The notes: generated by a model not told the origin, from the letters alone. A stretch of 64,000 nucleotides of DNA from Marinomonas ushuaiensis DSM 15871 (GCF_000521805.1 NZ_JAMB01000002.1:1-64000), one strand, 5' to 3'; shown: positions 28,250 through 39,039, counted from the first letter of the stretch. Translations and numbers: made by a program.

Positions 28250-29332
28250 TTAATTACTTAAAAAACGTTGTGCAAAGTGAAATGAAACCACTTCTGGGTC
28301 TTCAGGTTGTTCTACTGAAGACACATCAATCATTAGAAACTTACCTGCTTTTTGCTCTGTAATCTTGTAAGAATATTCACGTAAGTCCCAGCTAACATCA
28401 TCTAAGTTGCGGCGACGAACATTAAATAACTTTTGAGTCTCGCCACTGCCAGTAGGAATGGAGAAATCAATAACATCGCCAACACGCGCAATTTTTTCTG
28501 GCGATACAGGCGCAAGTACATTATCCGCACCTGGTACAAGGTAAATACCCGCTGCATTTAATGTTGTTTCAAGCCCTGATTGTGACGCATCATTTAGACG
28601 TATTCCATAAAGACCATGATGATCAACCCAAATTGGGTAAGATGAAGCATCGTTTTGATTAGATAAATACGCTGAAGACTGATTCAATTGTCGGCCAAAA
28701 GTTCCCCATAGACGAACAGCAATAGTATGAGCATCTGAGTTCTCCACTGGAGTCATCCATGGCCCTACTTCAGCATCTTGAACCTCATCACGGAACTGAA
28801 TTCTCACTAATGTTTTATCTTCACTCTCAGTAAAGCTAAATGCGAAAACGGTCTTTGCTGGGTAAAGTCGGGTAATTTTACTGTATAAAGACGCCCACCA
28901 ACCTTGTGGATGAAAATCAAAAGCAATGGACGTTATTTGGTCATCCGTTTGTGATGCAATAGATTTACCCTCTCCATATAGAGCCGTAAGAAAGTCAGTA
29001 ACAACACGCTTAGCCTGATCTTTGTTTGTTGGCACAGAAAACTCAATAGCGTCTTCTTTTTCTACAACACCTACGGCAACCATTGGATGAAAAATAAACG
29101 GTGCTCTTGGTGTAACAAAAGGTTTGGCTGGCACTAAGTCTGCAATGGCATCTTCATTCGGAATAACTAATGCGTCTTTTGAAGGTGTAGAGCCTTCTGG
29201 AGACTCTAAAGAACTGTGAGTTTTAGCGACGTCTTGGTAATCGTCTGAGTGATCAGTAAAAAACAAACTACAACCTGATAAAAGAACCGCTAACGAACCG
29301 ACACTGACTAATTGTAATGTGAATTTATTCAT
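28250..29332 (-). CDS. bamC: Outer membrane protein assembly factor BamC
   Basis: A 360-residue lipoprotein with a signal peptide and lipobox LLSGCS (Cys at residue 21, followed by Ser, so outer-membrane sorting). The unstructured N-terminal stretch and two later helix-grip domains of BamC are recognisable by position and by the [14 protein letters not shown]-type segment. It is an accessory lipoprotein of the BamA complex. Its ATG overlaps the dapA stop by four bases (ATGA), which matches the conserved dapA-bamC pair. Confidence 0.88.
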   Translation of the reverse strand: MNKFTLQLVSVGSLAVLLSGCSLFFTDHSDDYQDVAKTHSSLESPEGSTPSKDALVIPNEDAIADLVPAKPFVTPRAPFIFHPMVAVGVVEKEDAIEFSVPTNKDQAKRVVTDFLTALYGEGKSIASQTDDQITSIAFDFHPQGWWASLYSKITRLYPAKTVFAFSFTESEDKTLVRIQFRDEVQDAEVGPWMTPVENSDAHTIAVRLWGTFGRQLNQSSAYLSNQNDASSYPIWVDHHGLYGIRLNDASQSGLETTLNAAGIYLVPGADNVLAPVSPEKIARVGDVIDFSIPTGSGETQKLFNVRRRNLDDVSWDLREYSYKITEQKAGKFLMIDVSSVEQPEDPEVVSFHFAQRFLSN

Positions 29333-30210
29333 ACTAATAAAACTCCGGCTTCTACCATGGCATGTCTAACAGCCGCATGATACTTGTCTGAAAGTGGGGT
29401 TAATGGCAAACGAATCCCTTCTTTGCATAAACCTAATTGGCTACATGCCCATTTAACAGGAATAGGGTTCGATTCTAAAAATAGATTTTTATGTAACAAG
29501 GCAACCGTTTGGTCGATTGAACGCGCTTTCTCCGCATCACCAGCAAGGGCAGACTCTGCTGCTTGTGCAATGGCTTTAGGGGCAACGTTTGCCGTAACAG
29601 AAATATTACCTTTTCCGCCGAGCAACATAAGATCAACCGCCGTAGCGTCATCCCCTGAATATACGGCAAAATCTTCTTGTACAGCTTTGATTAATGCCTC
29701 ACCACGCTCCAAATTACCCGTTGCGTCTTTAACACCAACAATATTTTTAATAGCAGAAAGGCGAGCTACGGTTTCATTTAACATATCGCAAACCGTTCTA
29801 CCTGGAACATTGTAAAGAATTTGAGGAATATCAACCGCATCTGCAATGGCTTTAAAGTGTAAAAACAAACCTTCTTGAGTCGGCTTATTATAGTAAGGCG
29901 TAACCAGCAAGCAAGCATCGGCTCCGGCCTCTTTTGCACTGCGAGTAAGGTGTATCGCCTCGTGAGTTGCATTTGCACCTGTTCCCGCAATAACAGGAAC
30001 ACGACCATTTACTGTTTTGACAACTTGGCGAATAACATTAGCATGCTCTTCTGTCGTCAACGTAGAAGACTCACCGGTTGTACCAACAGCGACAATACCG
30101 TGAGTTCCCTCGTTGATATGAAACTCTATTAGATCATCTAATTTGTTAGTATCTACTGCGCCATCTGCTGACATGGGAGTGATAAGCGCAACTAAACTAC
30201 CTGTGATCAT
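29329..30210 (-). CDS. dapA: 4-hydroxy-tetrahydrodipicolinate synthase
   Basis: A 293-residue aldolase that condenses pyruvate with aspartate semialdehyde, the first step of the lysine/diaminopimelate branch. [12 protein letters not shown], the tyrosine in [11 protein letters not shown] and the Schiff-base lysine in GVKDATGNL are all present. The start at 30210 ([12 protein letters not shown]) is chosen because GGAG stands seven bases before it and homologues start there. The longer frame to 30270 lacks both. Its partner upstream in the pathway, asd, is also in this window at 49-50 kb. Confidence 0.97.
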   Translation of the reverse strand: MITGSLVALITPMSADGAVDTNKLDDLIEFHINEGTHGIVAVGTTGESSTLTTEEHANVIRQVVKTVNGRVPVIAGTGANATHEAIHLTRSAKEAGADACLLVTPYYNKPTQEGLFLHFKAIADAVDIPQILYNVPGRTVCDMLNETVARLSAIKNIVGVKDATGNLERGEALIKAVQEDFAVYSGDDATAVDLMLLGGKGNISVTANVAPKAIAQAAESALAGDAEKARSIDQTVALLHKNLFLESNPIPVKWACSQLGLCKEGIRLPLTPLSDKYHAAVRHAMVEAGVLLV

Positions 30211-30423
30211 TTCGAGTCTCCATAAAATTATAAGCGCGCCTATAGTAACGCCCATATGCGGGTTTAACAATAATTGAGGGACGTAAAGCCAGAGTAAATT
30301 AACAAGAAATCCTATTCAGAGAGATTTTTTGCTTAGCACTTGTTAAGCTAATATTTTTCTTACAGCCAAATAGCCAAGAAACTATTTTTCTTTGAATGTT
30401 TCGTAGAACAGAGAGTAACCATT

Positions 30424-30873
30424 ATGACAATAGAAATTGGACAAATTGCACCGGACTTTAGTGCAAAAGACCAAAACGGTGACACCATTACACTTAGCCA
30501 ATTTAAAGGCAAAAAAGTTGTCTTATATTTTTACCCACGCGACAACACACCAGGCTGCACAGCTCAAGCATGTGACTTACGCGATAACTATGACGAACTT
30601 CTTAAACAAGGCTTTGTTGTGCTTGGTATCAGCAGTGATACTGAGAAAAAACATCAAAACTTCATCGAGAAATATGACCTTCCATTCCCATTAATCGCCG
30701 ATACGGAAAAAGAAGTTCATGAATTATACGAAACATGGCAGCTTAAAAAATTCATGGGTCGTGAGTCAATGGGGACGGTTAGAACCACCTTTATCATTGA
30801 TGAAGAAGGCCTGATTTCAGATATCATAAGTAAAGTTAAAACCAAAACACATTCAGAACAAATTCTGAAATAG
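30424..30873 (+). CDS. bcp: Thioredoxin-dependent peroxiredoxin (BCP type)
   Basis: A 149-residue cytoplasmic peroxiredoxin that reduces hydrogen peroxide and organic peroxides. The peroxidatic Cys45 and resolving Cys50 sit in TPGCTAQACDLRD, the five-residue spacing of E. coli BCP, so it works as an atypical two-cysteine enzyme. It is divergent from dapA, and a strong terminator follows. Confidence 0.95.
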   Translation: MTIEIGQIAPDFSAKDQNGDTITLSQFKGKKVVLYFYPRDNTPGCTAQACDLRDNYDELLKQGFVVLGISSDTEKKHQNFIEKYDLPFPLIADTEKEVHELYETWQLKKFMGRESMGTVRTTFIIDEEGLISDIISKVKTKTHSEQILK

Positions 30874-30901
30874 AACTCAGGAGTGAGGCACAACTCATAA
30901 C

Positions 30902-30942
30902 AAAAAGGCGATGCGCTAAATAAATAGCACATCGCCTTTTTT
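30902..30942. terminator. Bidirectional terminator between bcp and cysS
   Basis: Arms of about 15 bases (AAAAGGCGATG-GCTA / TAGC-CATCGCCTTTT) pair with one mismatch, with an A run before and a T run after, so it can terminate transcription from both sides. Confidence 0.85.
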
Positions 30943-30978
30943 CATTCTATTTGCAGGATCTAAGCCTTGAAATAGTCC

Positions 30979-32361
30979 TTAGCTACGTGTCCAAGTAGTG
31001 CCTTCTCGACTATCTAGAAGTTCAATACCCTGACTCGCCAACTCATCTCTAATTTCATCACTACGAGCAAAGTTTTTGTCTTTACGCGACTGCGTTCTTT
31101 GATCGATTAAAGCCTGTATTCCCGCTTCATCCAAACCTTCTGACACAGTGCTATTTTGCAGAAAGTATTCAGGGTCTTGATAAAGCAAGCCAAGCAATGT
31201 GGCCAATGAAAGCAATTCAGCGGCCAAAACCGAGGTTTTTTCTGCATCTTCTGTTTTCATTTTGTTCAATTCACGAACCAGCTCAAACAAAACAGAAACA
31301 GCGACTGCGGTATTAAAGTCATCTTTCATCGCTTCTTCAAAGCGCGTAGTAAAATCGCTAGGAACAAAAGTTGCAGCAACGTCCTGTTGACGCAATGCCG
31401 TATAAAGACGTTCTAATGCGACTTTCGCTTCCAACAAACTTTGATCGGAGTAATCAATTGCACTGCGATATTGACTAGAAACCATAAGATAACGAATCAC
31501 CTCAGGATTAAATTTAGCCAATACGTCTCGAACGGTGAAAAAATTGCCCAGTGATTTAGACATTTTTTCGTTGTTCACTCGAACCGCACCACAATGCATC
31601 CAGTAATTTACGTATTTCTCACCCGTTGCCGCTTCTGACTGTGCGATCTCATTTTCATGATGAGGAAACTTAAGATCTGGGCCACCACCATGAATATCAA
31701 AATGATTACCTAGGCAATTAGTCGACATAGCAGAACATTCAATATGCCAACCAGGGCGACCTTCTCCCCAAGGAGATGGCCAAGAAACCTCACCTACTTT
31801 TGTTTGCTTCCACAATACAAAATCAGCTGGGTGTTCTTTTGCCGCTTCCACATCGATACGGGCACCAGCAAGCATATCTTCAAGTTTACGGTTATTTAAC
31901 TTACCGTATTCTTCAAACTTCGTTGCACGATAATACACATCGCCAGAGGTACCTTGATAAGCAAAACCTTTTTCAATAAGCACTTGCACCATATCAATAA
32001 TTTCTTGCATGAACTCGGTCGCTTTTGGCTCACGGTCTGGCAATTTATTACCAAGGCGCAGCTCGTCTTCGCGTTGAGCCTCAATCATTCGCTCAGTCAA
32101 AGACTGAGGTGTTTCATTATTTTCTGCTGCACGTTTGATAATCTTGTCATCAACGTCTGTAATGTTACGCACATAATTTAATTCGTAACCTAGATGACGA
32201 ATAAAACGAGAAATAATATCAAAGGAAATCATCGCGCGTGCATGACCAATATGACAGAAGTCGTATACCGTGTTACCACAAACATACATACTCACTTTGC
32301 CTTCAACGATTGGCTTGAAAACTTCTTTTTTCCCTGTAAGGGTGTTATGAACTTTCAACAT
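30979..32361 (-). CDS. cysS: Cysteinyl-tRNA synthetase
   Basis: A 460-residue class I synthetase that charges tRNA-Cys. The zinc ligand Cys in YVCGNTVYD, the HIGH-type CHIGHAR, the zinc-binding WHIECSAMS and the KMSKS loop are intact, followed by the DALR-type anticodon domain. It starts four bases after the glnS stop, so the two synthetases form an operon. Confidence 0.98.
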   Translation of the reverse strand: MLKVHNTLTGKKEVFKPIVEGKVSMYVCGNTVYDFCHIGHARAMISFDIISRFIRHLGYELNYVRNITDVDDKIIKRAAENNETPQSLTERMIEAQREDELRLGNKLPDREPKATEFMQEIIDMVQVLIEKGFAYQGTSGDVYYRATKFEEYGKLNNRKLEDMLAGARIDVEAAKEHPADFVLWKQTKVGEVSWPSPWGEGRPGWHIECSAMSTNCLGNHFDIHGGGPDLKFPHHENEIAQSEAATGEKYVNYWMHCGAVRVNNEKMSKSLGNFFTVRDVLAKFNPEVIRYLMVSSQYRSAIDYSDQSLLEAKVALERLYTALRQQDVAATFVPSDFTTRFEEAMKDDFNTAVAVSVLFELVRELNKMKTEDAEKTSVLAAELLSLATLLGLLYQDPEYFLQNSTVSEGLDEAGIQALIDQRTQSRKDKNFARSDEIRDELASQGIELLDSREGTTWTRS

Positions 32362-32365
32362 GCAC

Positions 32366-34039
32366 CTATTTTCCTTTTGCTTCTATTTTTGCCCAAGAAT
32401 CACGTAATGTTACTGTACGGTTAAACACCATACCGTCCTCTTTTAAATCACGGCAGAAGTAACCTTCTCGCTCAAACTGGAATCCTTGACCTTTATTTGA
32501 CTTCAATAAAGAGGGTTCTGCTTTTGCAGCTGTGATCGTTGCTAAAGATTCAGAGTTAATAAAGTCTAAGAAGTTCTTATCTTCATAGTTGGCGTCCGGC
32601 GCTTCGTTAACGAATAAGCGATCATAAAGATTCACTCTTGCATCAACAGCATGCTTTGCACTTACCCAATGAATTACGCCTTTTGGTTTGTAACCTTCTG
32701 GGTTCACACCAAGTGTATTTTCATCGTAGCGACAAAGTAGCTCAACCACTTCACCCGCTTCATTTTTGATTACTTCATCACAGGTAATAACGTAACCACC
32801 ACGAAGACGAACAGCGCCATCAATCGTCATGCGTTTCCATTTTTTAGGTGGCTCTTCTGCAAAGTCCGCTGCATCAACAAATAAATGCTTACTGAAAGGC
32901 ACTTCACGAGCGCCCGCGTCTTCGTTTTTCGGATGATTATTTACCGTGAAGATTTCTTCTTTGTCTTTAGGGTAATTTGTTAACGTCACTTTAATCGGGT
33001 TTAAAACCACCATGGCGCGATTTGCTGTCGCATCCAAATCTTCACGAATCGCGTGCTCAAGCATACCCACGTCGACTACGCTGTCTGATTTAGTAACACC
33101 AATGCGATCACAGAAATTACGAATAGATTTCGCGGTATAGCCACGACGACGTAAGCCAGAAATGGTCGGCATACGAGGGTCATCCCAACCATGTACGTGT
33201 TTTTCATCCACCAGCAATTTCAACTTACGCTTACTTGTCACTGTGTAGTTTAAGTTTAGGCGCGCAAATTCAATTTGTTGTGGATGTGCTGTTTTCAACG
33301 TGTCCAACACCCAATCGTACAAAGGACGATGATCTTGGAATTCCAGTGTACAAACAGAGTGCGTGATACCTTCAATGGCATCAGACAAACAATGAGTAAA
33401 GTCATACATAGGATAAATACACCATTTATCACCAGTTTGGTGATGATGCACACGACGAACTCGATAAATAATCGGATCACGCATATTGATATTTGGGCTC
33501 GCCATATCAATTTTTGCACGAAGAACCACTTCACCGTCTTTGTATTTACCATTCGCCATATCATTGAAAAGCGCCATATTTTCTTCGGCACTGCGATCAC
33601 GGTATGGACTGTTCTTTCCTGGCTCTTTCAAAGTGCCACGGTATTCACGCATTTGCTCAGCATTAAGCTCGCACACATACGCTTTACCTAGCTGAATAAG
33701 TTGCTTTGCAAAGTCGAATAACCGATCAAAATAGTCAGAAGCAAACTTAGCCTCTTCTTTCCATTCAAATCCCAACCACTCAACATCACGTTTGATGGAT
33801 TCAATATACTCAACACTTTCCTTTTCAGGGTTGGTGTCATCAAAACGAAGATTACATTGACCATTGTAACGTTGCGCCAAACCAAAGTTTAGACAAATGG
33901 ATTTGGCATGACCAATATGTAGGTAACCGTTTGGCTCAGGTGGAAAACGAGTAAGAACCTTGCCTCCGTTCTTGCCGGCTTCGTTATCTTTATCAATGAT
34001 TTGGGTAATAAAATTACCTGGTTTTGACGTTTCTGACAT
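32366..34039 (-). CDS. glnS: Glutaminyl-tRNA synthetase
   Basis: A 557-residue class I synthetase for tRNA-Gln. The N-terminal [17 protein letters not shown] contains the HIGH motif, and VTSKRKL is the KMSKS-type loop (VMSKRKL in E. coli). The C-terminal beta-barrel anticodon domains complete the family length. Presence of GlnS means the cell does not depend on Glu-tRNA(Gln) amidation for glutamine. It leads the glnS-cysS operon. Confidence 0.98.
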   Translation of the reverse strand: MSETSKPGNFITQIIDKDNEAGKNGGKVLTRFPPEPNGYLHIGHAKSICLNFGLAQRYNGQCNLRFDDTNPEKESVEYIESIKRDVEWLGFEWKEEAKFASDYFDRLFDFAKQLIQLGKAYVCELNAEQMREYRGTLKEPGKNSPYRDRSAEENMALFNDMANGKYKDGEVVLRAKIDMASPNINMRDPIIYRVRRVHHHQTGDKWCIYPMYDFTHCLSDAIEGITHSVCTLEFQDHRPLYDWVLDTLKTAHPQQIEFARLNLNYTVTSKRKLKLLVDEKHVHGWDDPRMPTISGLRRRGYTAKSIRNFCDRIGVTKSDSVVDVGMLEHAIREDLDATANRAMVVLNPIKVTLTNYPKDKEEIFTVNNHPKNEDAGAREVPFSKHLFVDAADFAEEPPKKWKRMTIDGAVRLRGGYVITCDEVIKNEAGEVVELLCRYDENTLGVNPEGYKPKGVIHWVSAKHAVDARVNLYDRLFVNEAPDANYEDKNFLDFINSESLATITAAKAEPSLLKSNKGQGFQFEREGYFCRDLKEDGMVFNRTVTLRDSWAKIEAKGK

Positions 34040-34163
34040 GTTAGATGTAAGTCCCGATAAATGTTCGTCTGACGATAATGAGTACTTTGACTAACAAGTA
34101 TATATGATTTCGGTTTCTATAGGATATTGAGTCGGTAAATCTTTTGCCTCTTTTCTTGTTTTT

Positions 34164-34499
34164 TTACAGCAAAAGCAAAATCATGTATTTCGCGATAAAA
34201 AACACCACAACACCGACAAATATTGTCAACAGCTGATGTTGACGCCAAATGCCAATGACAAACGCGGCAAGCCCACCGATCAACCAAGGATTACTAATGG
34301 ATACATTCATCTGATTATCTGTCATAAAAATCATCGGAATAATAATGGCGGTTAAGACAGCAACGGGCACAAATTTAAGTGCCCTCTCGACAAAAACAGG
34401 CATAACGACTTTATGAGCTCGCGCAAACAAAACAAAACGAACACCAAAGGTCACAACAAACATTCCAAATATAATGAGAACCGAATCCAATAAACTCAT
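34164..34499 (-). CDS. azlD: AzlD family branched-chain amino acid exporter small subunit
   Basis: A 111-residue protein with four hydrophobic stretches, the size and pattern of AzlD. With AzlC it forms an exporter of branched-chain amino acids or similar compounds in the inner membrane. Its ATG overlaps the azlC stop by four bases. Confidence 0.85.
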   Translation of the reverse strand: MSLLDSVLIIFGMFVVTFGVRFVLFARAHKVVMPVFVERALKFVPVAVLTAIIIPMIFMTDNQMNVSISNPWLIGGLAAFVIGIWRQHQLLTIFVGVVVFFIAKYMILLLL

Positions 34500-35257
34500 C
34501 GCTCACTTCCTTGTGTATTGCCATCTGTTGATTGGTGAGTATTCGAAGAACTTCCATACACGTCTGCAAGATACCCTGCGACCACCCCAATCACAGCAGA
34601 CACTAACAAACCAAGATTATTAGGCAACCCCGACAAAACAACCGACGAAACACCCGCACTGAGCATGCAAAACCAAAAAGGACTGTGTTTCAAATACGGT
34701 GTAATGATGCCAATAAAAGTAGCCACCATAGCAAATTCAAGCCCCCACTCGCTCATGCCAGGAATCAGCTCACCAGATAAAACGCCTAAAATCGTTGTTA
34801 CGTTCCACATAATATAAAACGCCAAAAAAGAGCCCAGATAGACTTTATGTCCTGTTTTTTCATCAACTGAGCCTATCCCATACATAGGCCGCACTGCAGC
34901 ATAGGTTTCATCAACCAAACCAAACCCCATAATCAAACGAACAGACATTGGTAAATGCTTCACATATTTCACCATATCTGCCGCATACAGAAGATGTCTC
35001 AGATTGACAATAAAGGTTGTCGATACAATGACCCAAATCGGCGCATGTATCGCAATTAAGCCTACAGCAACAAATTGAGCAGAGCCTGCAAAAACGATGG
35101 CAGACATCGCAATAGCAAACCAAGGGCTCAAACCATAGCTTGATGCTAACGAGCCAAATAAAAGCCCAAAAGGAACACCACCGAGTATCATCGGCATGGA
35201 AACCACTGCGCCTCGCTGCATGTGCTGTCGTGTATTCATGTGCTCTAATACCTTCAT
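34496..35257 (-). CDS. azlC: AzlC family branched-chain amino acid exporter large subunit
   Basis: A 253-residue protein with about seven hydrophobic segments and the family landmarks GGVPFGLLFGSLA, FAGSAQFVAVGL and VDETYAA. It pairs with AzlD. The ATG at 35257 overlaps the stop of the MarR-GNAT gene. An in-frame ATG at 35239 with AAGG about 11 bases upstream is also possible. Organisation as one operon with the MarR-type regulator suggests that regulator controls export. Confidence 0.88.
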   Translation of the reverse strand: MKVLEHMNTRQHMQRGAVVSMPMILGGVPFGLLFGSLASSYGLSPWFAIAMSAIVFAGSAQFVAVGLIAIHAPIWVIVSTTFIVNLRHLLYAADMVKYVKHLPMSVRLIMGFGLVDETYAAVRPMYGIGSVDEKTGHKVYLGSFLAFYIMWNVTTILGVLSGELIPGMSEWGLEFAMVATFIGIITPYLKHSPFWFCMLSAGVSSVVLSGLPNNLGLLVSAVIGVVAGYLADVYGSSSNTHQSTDGNTQGSER

Positions 35258-36237
35258 ATGCTTTGTTTTCTTTTGATAAGTCTCAATGGTTTCTCCAGAG
35301 ATTTTTCCATGTATACATCCGCTCTTTCATACAAAGACGGCTTTGGCGGTAACATTTCAATAAAGCCGTTTTTATCATAAAGATGTCTAGCCGCCGTTAA
35401 ACAAGAAGCCGTCTCTAAGGTTAATTTAGTCATGCCAACAGATTGCGCTGTTTCAAACACATGGGACAACAACGCTTGAGCAATGCCTTTGCCTTGGCAA
35501 TGCTCAGCAACGGACAGTTTCAAAATCTCCGCTGTTTGTCCATCACCATGCTGAGCCAAGACGATAGTACCAAGCGCCACATTTTGTTGGTTAGCTTCTC
35601 GTATTGCGACCCACACTGTTCCGCCATGCTGAGCTACGTATTCTAAAGGCCTCTCTAAAAGAGCCAAATCATGCTCTGAAATCTGGTTAGGAAAATATCG
35701 TTCCAGCCAAGCCATATTAAGGTTATAAAAGCTTTTCTCATGATGACGACTAAGCTCTATAATTTTAAACGGCAGCAATCTATCTAATACTTTATTAGCT
35801 AATCCTTCGCTAAAGACCTGCTTTTCTAACGCTTCGAGACCCGCCATAAAATTATCGCTACTGAAGTCTGTAAATTGCTCAATGACGACTTTCATTTCTT
35901 CCAAGACTGGCTCAACCTTTAACATAGCCGCCAAGCCCTTTTCGGAAAGACTCAACAACGAGCGCCTTTGATCATCTTCATCGGCATTCTTATCGAGTAA
36001 ATACTCTTTCAGCATTTTAGCGGTCTGTTTACTAACCGCTGGGTGACTTAAATGCAGACTCTCAGCGATTTCCATCACTGACAAACTTCCCATTTTTTGC
36101 AATAGCTTAAGAATAGGGAAATAAGTGGATGAAATAGGAACATCACACTGCAAATAAATCTCTTGAACTTCCGCAAACAAATAATCACTCAAACGCTTAA
36201 GTCGACTCCCTAGAGTCAATACACCAAACTGCTCCAT
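35254..36237 (-). CDS. MarR-family regulator fused to GNAT acetyltransferase
   Basis: A 327-residue fusion. Residues ~1-140 are a winged helix of the MarR type (SVMEIAESLHLSHPAVSKQTAKML is the recognition part). Residues ~160-315 are a GNAT domain with VAEHCQGKGIAQALLSHV as the acetyl-CoA loop. Such fusions are known in several bacteria. It could acetylate a small molecule and sense it. The start at 36237 is chosen because GGAAGGG lies just upstream; the extension to 36258 has none. It is the first gene of the azlCD operon and divergent from queC. Confidence 0.88.
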   Translation of the reverse strand: MEQFGVLTLGSRLKRLSDYLFAEVQEIYLQCDVPISSTYFPILKLLQKMGSLSVMEIAESLHLSHPAVSKQTAKMLKEYLLDKNADEDDQRRSLLSLSEKGLAAMLKVEPVLEEMKVVIEQFTDFSSDNFMAGLEALEKQVFSEGLANKVLDRLLPFKIIELSRHHEKSFYNLNMAWLERYFPNQISEHDLALLERPLEYVAQHGGTVWVAIREANQQNVALGTIVLAQHGDGQTAEILKLSVAEHCQGKGIAQALLSHVFETAQSVGMTKLTLETASCLTAARHLYDKNGFIEMLPPKPSLYERADVYMEKSLEKPLRLIKRKQSI

Positions 36238-36379
36238 TTTCCCTTCCACAACAAACAATATAGGTAACCAGTTACGTATATTTAATTTATCTCACCCAAT
36301 TGCACTTTACAATCTTCTTTTACTGCTTCCTCTTAAATCCCTCTACTTTTGTGTTTTTCATTTAGTCTCATTGATTTAT

Positions 36380-36406
36380 TTGATAAAAAATAAGGTCTGT
36401 TATACT
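36380..36406 (+). promoter_or_regulatory. Possible sigma-70 promoter of queC
   Basis: TTGATA (36380-36385) and TATACT (36401-36406) resemble -35 and -10 boxes, but the spacing of 15 bases is short. The position ~65 bases before the queC ATG is plausible. I saw no preQ1-type pseudoknot sequence in the leader. Confidence 0.35.
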
Positions 36407-36470
36407 CCGCACATCAATTTCTTTTACTTTTATACCGTCATCAATAAAAGCCGATGTCTAGGAAGCAAAC

Positions 36471-37130
36471 ATGTCAGAAAAAGCCGTTGTAGTGTATTCA
36501 GGTGGAATGGATTCGTTCACTGTTTTGAATACAGCAATCCAAAATGGATTAGACGTTTACGCTTTGTCCTTTAACTACGGACAAAAGCACAGTAAAGAAT
36601 TAGAAGTGGCTGCATTGGTTTGCAAGGAACTAAACATCCCTCACAAGGTTGTCGACATTACGGCGATCAATAGCTTAATGGCCAATTCATCTCTAACCGG
36701 CGGTGCTGACATCCCTGAAGGCCATTACGAAGACGACAATATGAAGTCCACAGTTGTGCCAAACCGCAACATGGTTTTATTGTCTATGGCGATTGCTTAC
36801 GCCGTCTCTTTGGAGATTGGTAAGGTGTATTATGGTGCTCATTCTGGCGATCATCACATCTATCCAGATTGCCGACCTGAATTTGTCGAAGCCATGAATG
36901 CGGTGTCAAAAATTGCTAACTACCAATCGGTTGAAATCGTCACGCCTTTTTTACATTCCTCTAAAGGTGCCATTCTAAAAGCAGGCTTGGACATGCAATT
37001 AGATTACGGAAAAACCTGGACTTGTTATAACGGGAGAGAAAAATCCTGTGGTAAATGCGGCGCTTGCCATGAGCGTTTAGAAGCTTTTACTGAACAAGGC
37101 AAAACCGATCCATTAGATTATGAAGCGTAA
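36471..37130 (+). CDS. queC: 7-cyano-7-deazaguanine synthase
   Basis: A 219-residue ATP-dependent enzyme that turns 7-carboxy-7-deazaguanine into preQ0 for queuosine in tRNA. The PP-loop SGGMDS is at residues 10-15, and the zinc site is the C-terminal run of four cysteines in [17 protein letters not shown]. No other queuosine gene lies nearby. Confidence 0.97.
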   Translation: MSEKAVVVYSGGMDSFTVLNTAIQNGLDVYALSFNYGQKHSKELEVAALVCKELNIPHKVVDITAINSLMANSSLTGGADIPEGHYEDDNMKSTVVPNRNMVLLSMAIAYAVSLEIGKVYYGAHSGDHHIYPDCRPEFVEAMNAVSKIANYQSVEIVTPFLHSSKGAILKAGLDMQLDYGKTWTCYNGREKSCGKCGACHERLEAFTEQGKTDPLDYEA

Positions 37131-37263
37131 AATTCTTAGATTACATTAGGGTTTATTGTATCCACGGTGGCGTCTTTGCTTACAAACACATAAAATGCCC
37201 GATATTAATTAGACACTTAGTAAATTTTAACCATTCAGCCATTTATAGAACAAGGAATATAAA

Positions 37264-37758
37264 ATGATCATTTTACATACAAACCACGGTGACATTCACG
37301 TAGAACTAGATTACGAAAAAGCACCAAAAACTGCGAAAAACTTTGAAGAATATGTCTCTTCTGGCTTTTATGATGGTGTTGTTTTTCACCGCGTAATCAA
37401 TAACTTCATGGTTCAAGGTGGCGGTTTTGAAGTAGGCATGACACAAAAAGAAACTCAAAAAACCATTGAAAACGAAGCGGACAATGGCCTGAAAAATGAA
37501 ATTGGCACACTAGCAATGGCTCGTACATCTGACCCACACTCTGCTTCTGCTCAGTTTTTCATTAACGTCGCAGACAATGCTTTCCTAAACCACACAGCAA
37601 AAACATCACAAGGTTGGGGTTATGCTGTTTTCGGTAAAGTGACTGCAGGCATGGACGTAGTAAACAAAATCAAAGAAGTAAAAACGACAATGAAAGCTGG
37701 ACATCAAGATGTTCCAGCGGAAGACGTTATTATCGAAAGCGCTGAACTTGTAAAATAA
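37264..37758 (+). CDS. ppiB: Peptidyl-prolyl cis-trans isomerase B (cyclophilin)
   Basis: A 164-residue cyclophilin without a signal peptide, so cytoplasmic. The catalytic [13 protein letters not shown], the QFFINVADN and the WGYAVFGKV segments are all present. It catalyses proline isomerisation in folding proteins. The stop overlaps the lpxH start by one base (TAATG), a pairing also seen in other gammaproteobacteria. Confidence 0.96.
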   Translation: MIILHTNHGDIHVELDYEKAPKTAKNFEEYVSSGFYDGVVFHRVINNFMVQGGGFEVGMTQKETQKTIENEADNGLKNEIGTLAMARTSDPHSASAQFFINVADNAFLNHTAKTSQGWGYAVFGKVTAGMDVVNKIKEVKTTMKAGHQDVPAEDVIIESAELVK

Positions 37759-38534
37759 TGATCCGTTATTTCATTTCAGATCTACATCTTAGCGACAAAC
37801 GCCCGGATCTTATCCGGGCGTTTGTTCTAATGACAAAAGAACTTATAGCGCGCAAAGAAAAAGCTGAGCTTTATATTCTTGGCGACTTCTATGAAGCATG
37901 GATCGGTGACGATTTTCAAGCCGACTGGAATACCAACATAGAAAACGCCCTACTTGATGTTTCTCAATCTGGCATCACTCTGTATTTCTTACACGGAAAT
38001 AGAGACTTTCTGATTGGTGACGCATGGCTAACTCGTGTAGGCGCCTCACTTATTCAAGAGCAAACTTTATTGCCCCTGGAAAAAAACTCTGTGCTCCTTA
38101 CTCATGGCGATGAATATTGCCTAGAAGATGTGGAATATCAGAAGTTCAGACAAACCATACGCTCTAACGCATGGCAAACTCAAATACTGGCTTTACCGCT
38201 AGAACAACGAATCGCTCTTGCCGCTCAACTTCGCAATGACAGTAAATCCATGGCCTCAGAAAAATCCATCGGGATTATGGATGTTACAGAAACAGCAGTG
38301 AATGATTCTCTTAATCTACATCATTGCAAAACAATCATTCACGGTCATACTCATCGCCCGAATATACATAAGACAAAAAACACATTACGCTGTGTTTTAG
38401 GTGACTGGGATACAGACGTTTACTTGGCAAGCATCAAAGAGAATCACTACTCTCAATCTAAAGCGACCGTAGAAAACTTTAATAAAGACGGTTTAAAATC
38501 CCTTCAGGTTTTCCATGAAGAGACGCTTTATTAG
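37758..38534 (+). CDS. lpxH: UDP-2,3-diacylglucosamine hydrolase
   Basis: A 258-residue metallophosphoesterase that cleaves UDP-2,3-diacylglucosamine to lipid X at the inner membrane during lipid A synthesis. The metal-binding motifs run in order: FISDLHLS, LGDFYEAWIGDD, HGNRDF, THGDEYC and HGHTHRP. The length fits LpxH. Translation is coupled to ppiB, and a terminator follows. Confidence 0.96.
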   Translation: MIRYFISDLHLSDKRPDLIRAFVLMTKELIARKEKAELYILGDFYEAWIGDDFQADWNTNIENALLDVSQSGITLYFLHGNRDFLIGDAWLTRVGASLIQEQTLLPLEKNSVLLTHGDEYCLEDVEYQKFRQTIRSNAWQTQILALPLEQRIALAAQLRNDSKSMASEKSIGIMDVTETAVNDSLNLHHCKTIIHGHTHRPNIHKTKNTLRCVLGDWDTDVYLASIKENHYSQSKATVENFNKDGLKSLQVFHEETLY

Positions 38535-38565
38535 AAACCTCCAAAGCGAAACATTCTAATCCAAA

Positions 38566-38595
38566 ATAAAACGCCAGCTTTTGCTGGCATTTTTA
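38566..38595 (+). terminator. Terminator after lpxH
   Basis: A short stem (GCCAGC / GCTGGC, 38573-38578 and 38583-38588) with a 4-base loop is followed by a T run. Confidence 0.8.
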
Positions 38596-38636
38596 TGTGA
38601 TGATTTTTTAAGTGGTTTTGATAAAAAATAGTCTGA

Positions 38637-38948
38637 TTAACACTTTAAAAGAGTTTTGACCCACTCTGTCTCAGAAGAATTCCTAGAGCGTTCAAATTCA
38701 ATATTACGATTATGCACCATGGTCATTGCTCGAAAAAAAGCATTATTCATGATCGTCGAATCCAGCTGCACACCGTACATTTTACGCCAATGCATGTCAG
38801 CCTTAGCAGCCAGCACCTGATATAAAAAATCCAATTCTAGTGAACCTTTGTACATCACGTTAATATCGACCATTGGATTTACTTTCATTATTTCTAACAA
38901 AAGCCAATAGGTTACATCCGGAAGCGTTTCACTTTTCTGTGTCCCCAT
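38637..38948 (-). CDS. Hypothetical 103-residue protein
   Basis: A small soluble protein that I do not recognise. It is probably mostly helical and has no signal peptide or membrane segment. A strong ribosome binding site (GGAG, six bases before the ATG) and codon use like its neighbours indicate a real gene. It lies leftward of miaE and could be cotranscribed, with a 90-base gap. Confidence 0.7.
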   Translation of the reverse strand: MGTQKSETLPDVTYWLLLEIMKVNPMVDINVMYKGSLELDFLYQVLAAKADMHWRKMYGVQLDSTIMNNAFFRAMTMVHNRNIEFERSRNSSETEWVKTLLKC

Positions 38949-39039
38949 AATATTCTCCAGAATGACTGTTTCATATTATGAGTTTAGCAGCATGCTACAA
39001 ATTCACAGAAAAATTTACCCTAAGTCGTATTTTTTAAAA

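Noticed and set aside
29384-29815. 143-residue plus-strand ORF opposite dapA
   Set aside because: Antisense to dapA with composition typical of a reading-frame shadow.
33275-33691. 138-residue plus-strand ORF inside glnS
   Set aside because: It is antisense to a fully conserved synthetase gene, has no ribosome binding site I can support, and the protein looks like a random shadow.
36259-36470. preQ1 riboswitch upstream of queC
   Set aside because: I could not find the short C-rich stem and A-rich tail of a preQ1 aptamer in this leader.
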